From: Eutreptiella sp. 'Long Island Sound 2002'
Taxonomy: Eukaryota; Euglenozoa; Euglenophyceae; Eutreptiales; Eutreptiaceae
Assembly (NCBI GenBank): GCA_964036045.1
Contig: OZ038397.1
Span: 24,639,342-24,703,341 of the forward strand
DNA: 64,000 nt
Direction of reading: 5' to 3'
Notes under the pieces: model-generated
The model's database searches: none
What the model was told of the DNA's origin: nothing
What the model saw: only the letters and a program-made list of their open reading frames with translations
Made by a program: the position numbers and the translations under genes
In this document: piece after piece, positions 62,958 to 64,000 of the stretch
Numbering within the stretch: position 1 is the stretch's first letter
How the letters are laid out: every line of letters starts with the position of its first letter

Positions 62958-64000
62958 CTCGTTGAGCACTTGGCTGAAAGAAAGGGTGAAGGAGCGATGC
63001 GAATGGGTGTGCGAATCGAAATTGATGATGTGTTGTAAGGACGAAGCGAAATAGGCGATGCGTCGAGTCGGGGAATATACCGGAGGAGAGGGAAGGAGAA
63101 CCTGATATGCGTTGAGCTTCGCGAAGGGTAAGGGATGACATTAAGAAAGATAACACCTTTAGGGGTAGAGATAAAGATTGGATGATTGGACTCATTGATG
63201 TTAAGGCATTGTGGGTAGGGGTAAGAGTAATGAGGAGTGAGGATGAGGTGGTTGTGACCAAGGTCATTTGCGCTTGGAGTATTTTTCATGTGGAGGTTTG
63301 TGCGTGAGAGATTGGTTTTTGTGACTCTTTGCGCCCAGGTCTGAACCAATCTGTTCGATGATTGACCAATCATGTGTTTCTTCTTGGTTTGTGGTGTCGC
63401 GTTTATTTTGAATGAGAGTTTGTTGTTTTTGGAGGTTGATTTGTTGACCTTGCGAGAATGAAATTCCGGTGACTTCTTGTCCGTGTGCAATAACGGGGGA
63501 GTCGGAGTGAGTGTAGGTAATTTCATACTGCAGGTTGGTGCCGATCGACATTGACGAGAAGTCAAGCGGGATGATCTTGTCAATTTCACCAAAAATTGCC
63601 GCCGTTTTCGCAAGTGCGATGTGTGTAGTAGCGGCGGGCGTTTCGGCGACGATGGCTTTTGTGGAAGTGAGAGTGTGTTTCTTGGGGTTGGTGTTTGTTT
63701 GTTGGATGCGTGGGTTTGGTGTATATTTGCCACTAGGGTATAGGAGAACTAAGCCGGCGTCCCAGAGTAGCTGAGTTAGCCAATGGAGGCGGCTGATCTC
63801 GGATGAGGATGGTGATGGGATTTGGTTGGAGTCAACGTGGAATAAAATGGAGTATTTGGTGCGGACAATCGGGAATTTCAAAAATTCGTCAATTCGTGGA
63901 ATGCTCACCAATTGGTTCATGAATTCAAGTGGGGGTTTGGATGGGGAACCTTTACGCAAAGATGCAACAAAGGTGTCTCGGTGGGTGGCAAGGTCAAAGG
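62958..64000 (-). pseudogene. LINE-A ORF1, N-terminal part (partial at window edge)
   Basis: The minus-strand frame is open from the window edge (64000) to 63264. A second register (63733-62942) takes over near 63300 and then joins, in register, the ORF1 remainder at 34999 when element C is removed. A small frameshift near 63270-63300 therefore splits it. The first part is mixed, globular-looking, with Trp/Leu/Ile blocks; the later part is Ser/Pro/Thr rich. I recognise no RRM or knuckle. By position it is ORF1 of a LINE, which usually binds the element RNA. Confidence 0.6.

Larger units (their letters stand above)
24440..64000 (-). mobile_element. LINE-A: non-LTR retrotransposon with APE, RT and RNase H, cut by two insertions
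   Basis: The pieces 24440-26606, 31774-34999 and 62958-64000 read as one minus-strand element once 26607-31760 and 35000-62957 (each with one copy of its target duplication) are set aside. Coding is in register across both junctions. Order: ORF1, then ORF2 with AP-endonuclease, RT and RNase H, which is the layout of APE-type LINEs with a terminal RNase H, such as I- or L1-related plant/algal groups. The 5' end lies beyond 64000. Thr, His, Pro, Ser and Asn are unusually frequent because the coding strand is C/A rich. ORF2 has an in-frame TAA at 32832-32834. Confidence 0.85.

Overview
This is a eukaryotic window made almost entirely of retrotransposons, several of them nested inside one another. 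I find no convincing cellular gene, rRNA or tRNA, and no bacterial signature. Chromodomain Ty3/gypsy elements, long non-coding insertions, very GC-rich and composition-skewed blocks and standard stop-codon use suggest a large, repeat-rich protist or algal genome. A green alga would fit, but the sequence does not prove it.

Layout. (1) 1-14124: a very GC-rich, T-poor element on the + strand, cut by the left window edge. It has three unrecognised reading frames (2-433, 473-1705, 1705-3819), a 1.1-1.2 kb tandem duplication, and a short AAACCTC tail at 14104-14124. It is split by a young non-coding LTR retrotransposon at 7168-13976, with 669-bp LTRs and target duplication GACTC. (2) 14541-23424: a decayed Ty3/gypsy chromovirus on the minus strand. 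It has gag, protease, RT/RNase H and integrase-chromodomain, plus an extra unknown reading frame after pol, and TCGA is very over-represented. I see no LTR pair. (3) About 24440 to beyond 64000, minus strand: one LINE-type element (LINE-A) with ORF1, then AP-endonuclease, RT and RNase H. Two later insertions scatter it into the pieces 24440-26606, 31774-34999 and 62958-64000.

Insertions into LINE-A. (a) 26607-31760: a 5.15-kb retro-inserted element with a 13-bp target duplication, no RT and an ACCT tail. It includes a run of 1446 bases (27496-28941) without a single T on the + strand, then a nine-unit minisatellite. (b) 35000-62957: a + strand Ty3/gypsy element (element C) with 712-bp LTRs and target duplication CTCGTT. 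It carries gag, protease, a DNA-adenine-methyltransferase-like module, RT/RNase H and integrase-chromodomain. (c) Inside (b), 43492-60357: a minus-strand Ty3/gypsy element (element D) with unusually long 2944-bp LTRs and target duplication CTAC. It has a large gag and a 1556-residue pol that carries a relative of the same methyltransferase-like module.

Insertion order in the right half is therefore LINE-A, then C, then D, with the T-depleted element entering LINE-A independently. The least explained items are the T-free strand, the methyltransferase-like module shared by two opposed gypsy elements, the extra post-pol reading frame, and the unidentified GC-rich element at the left edge.
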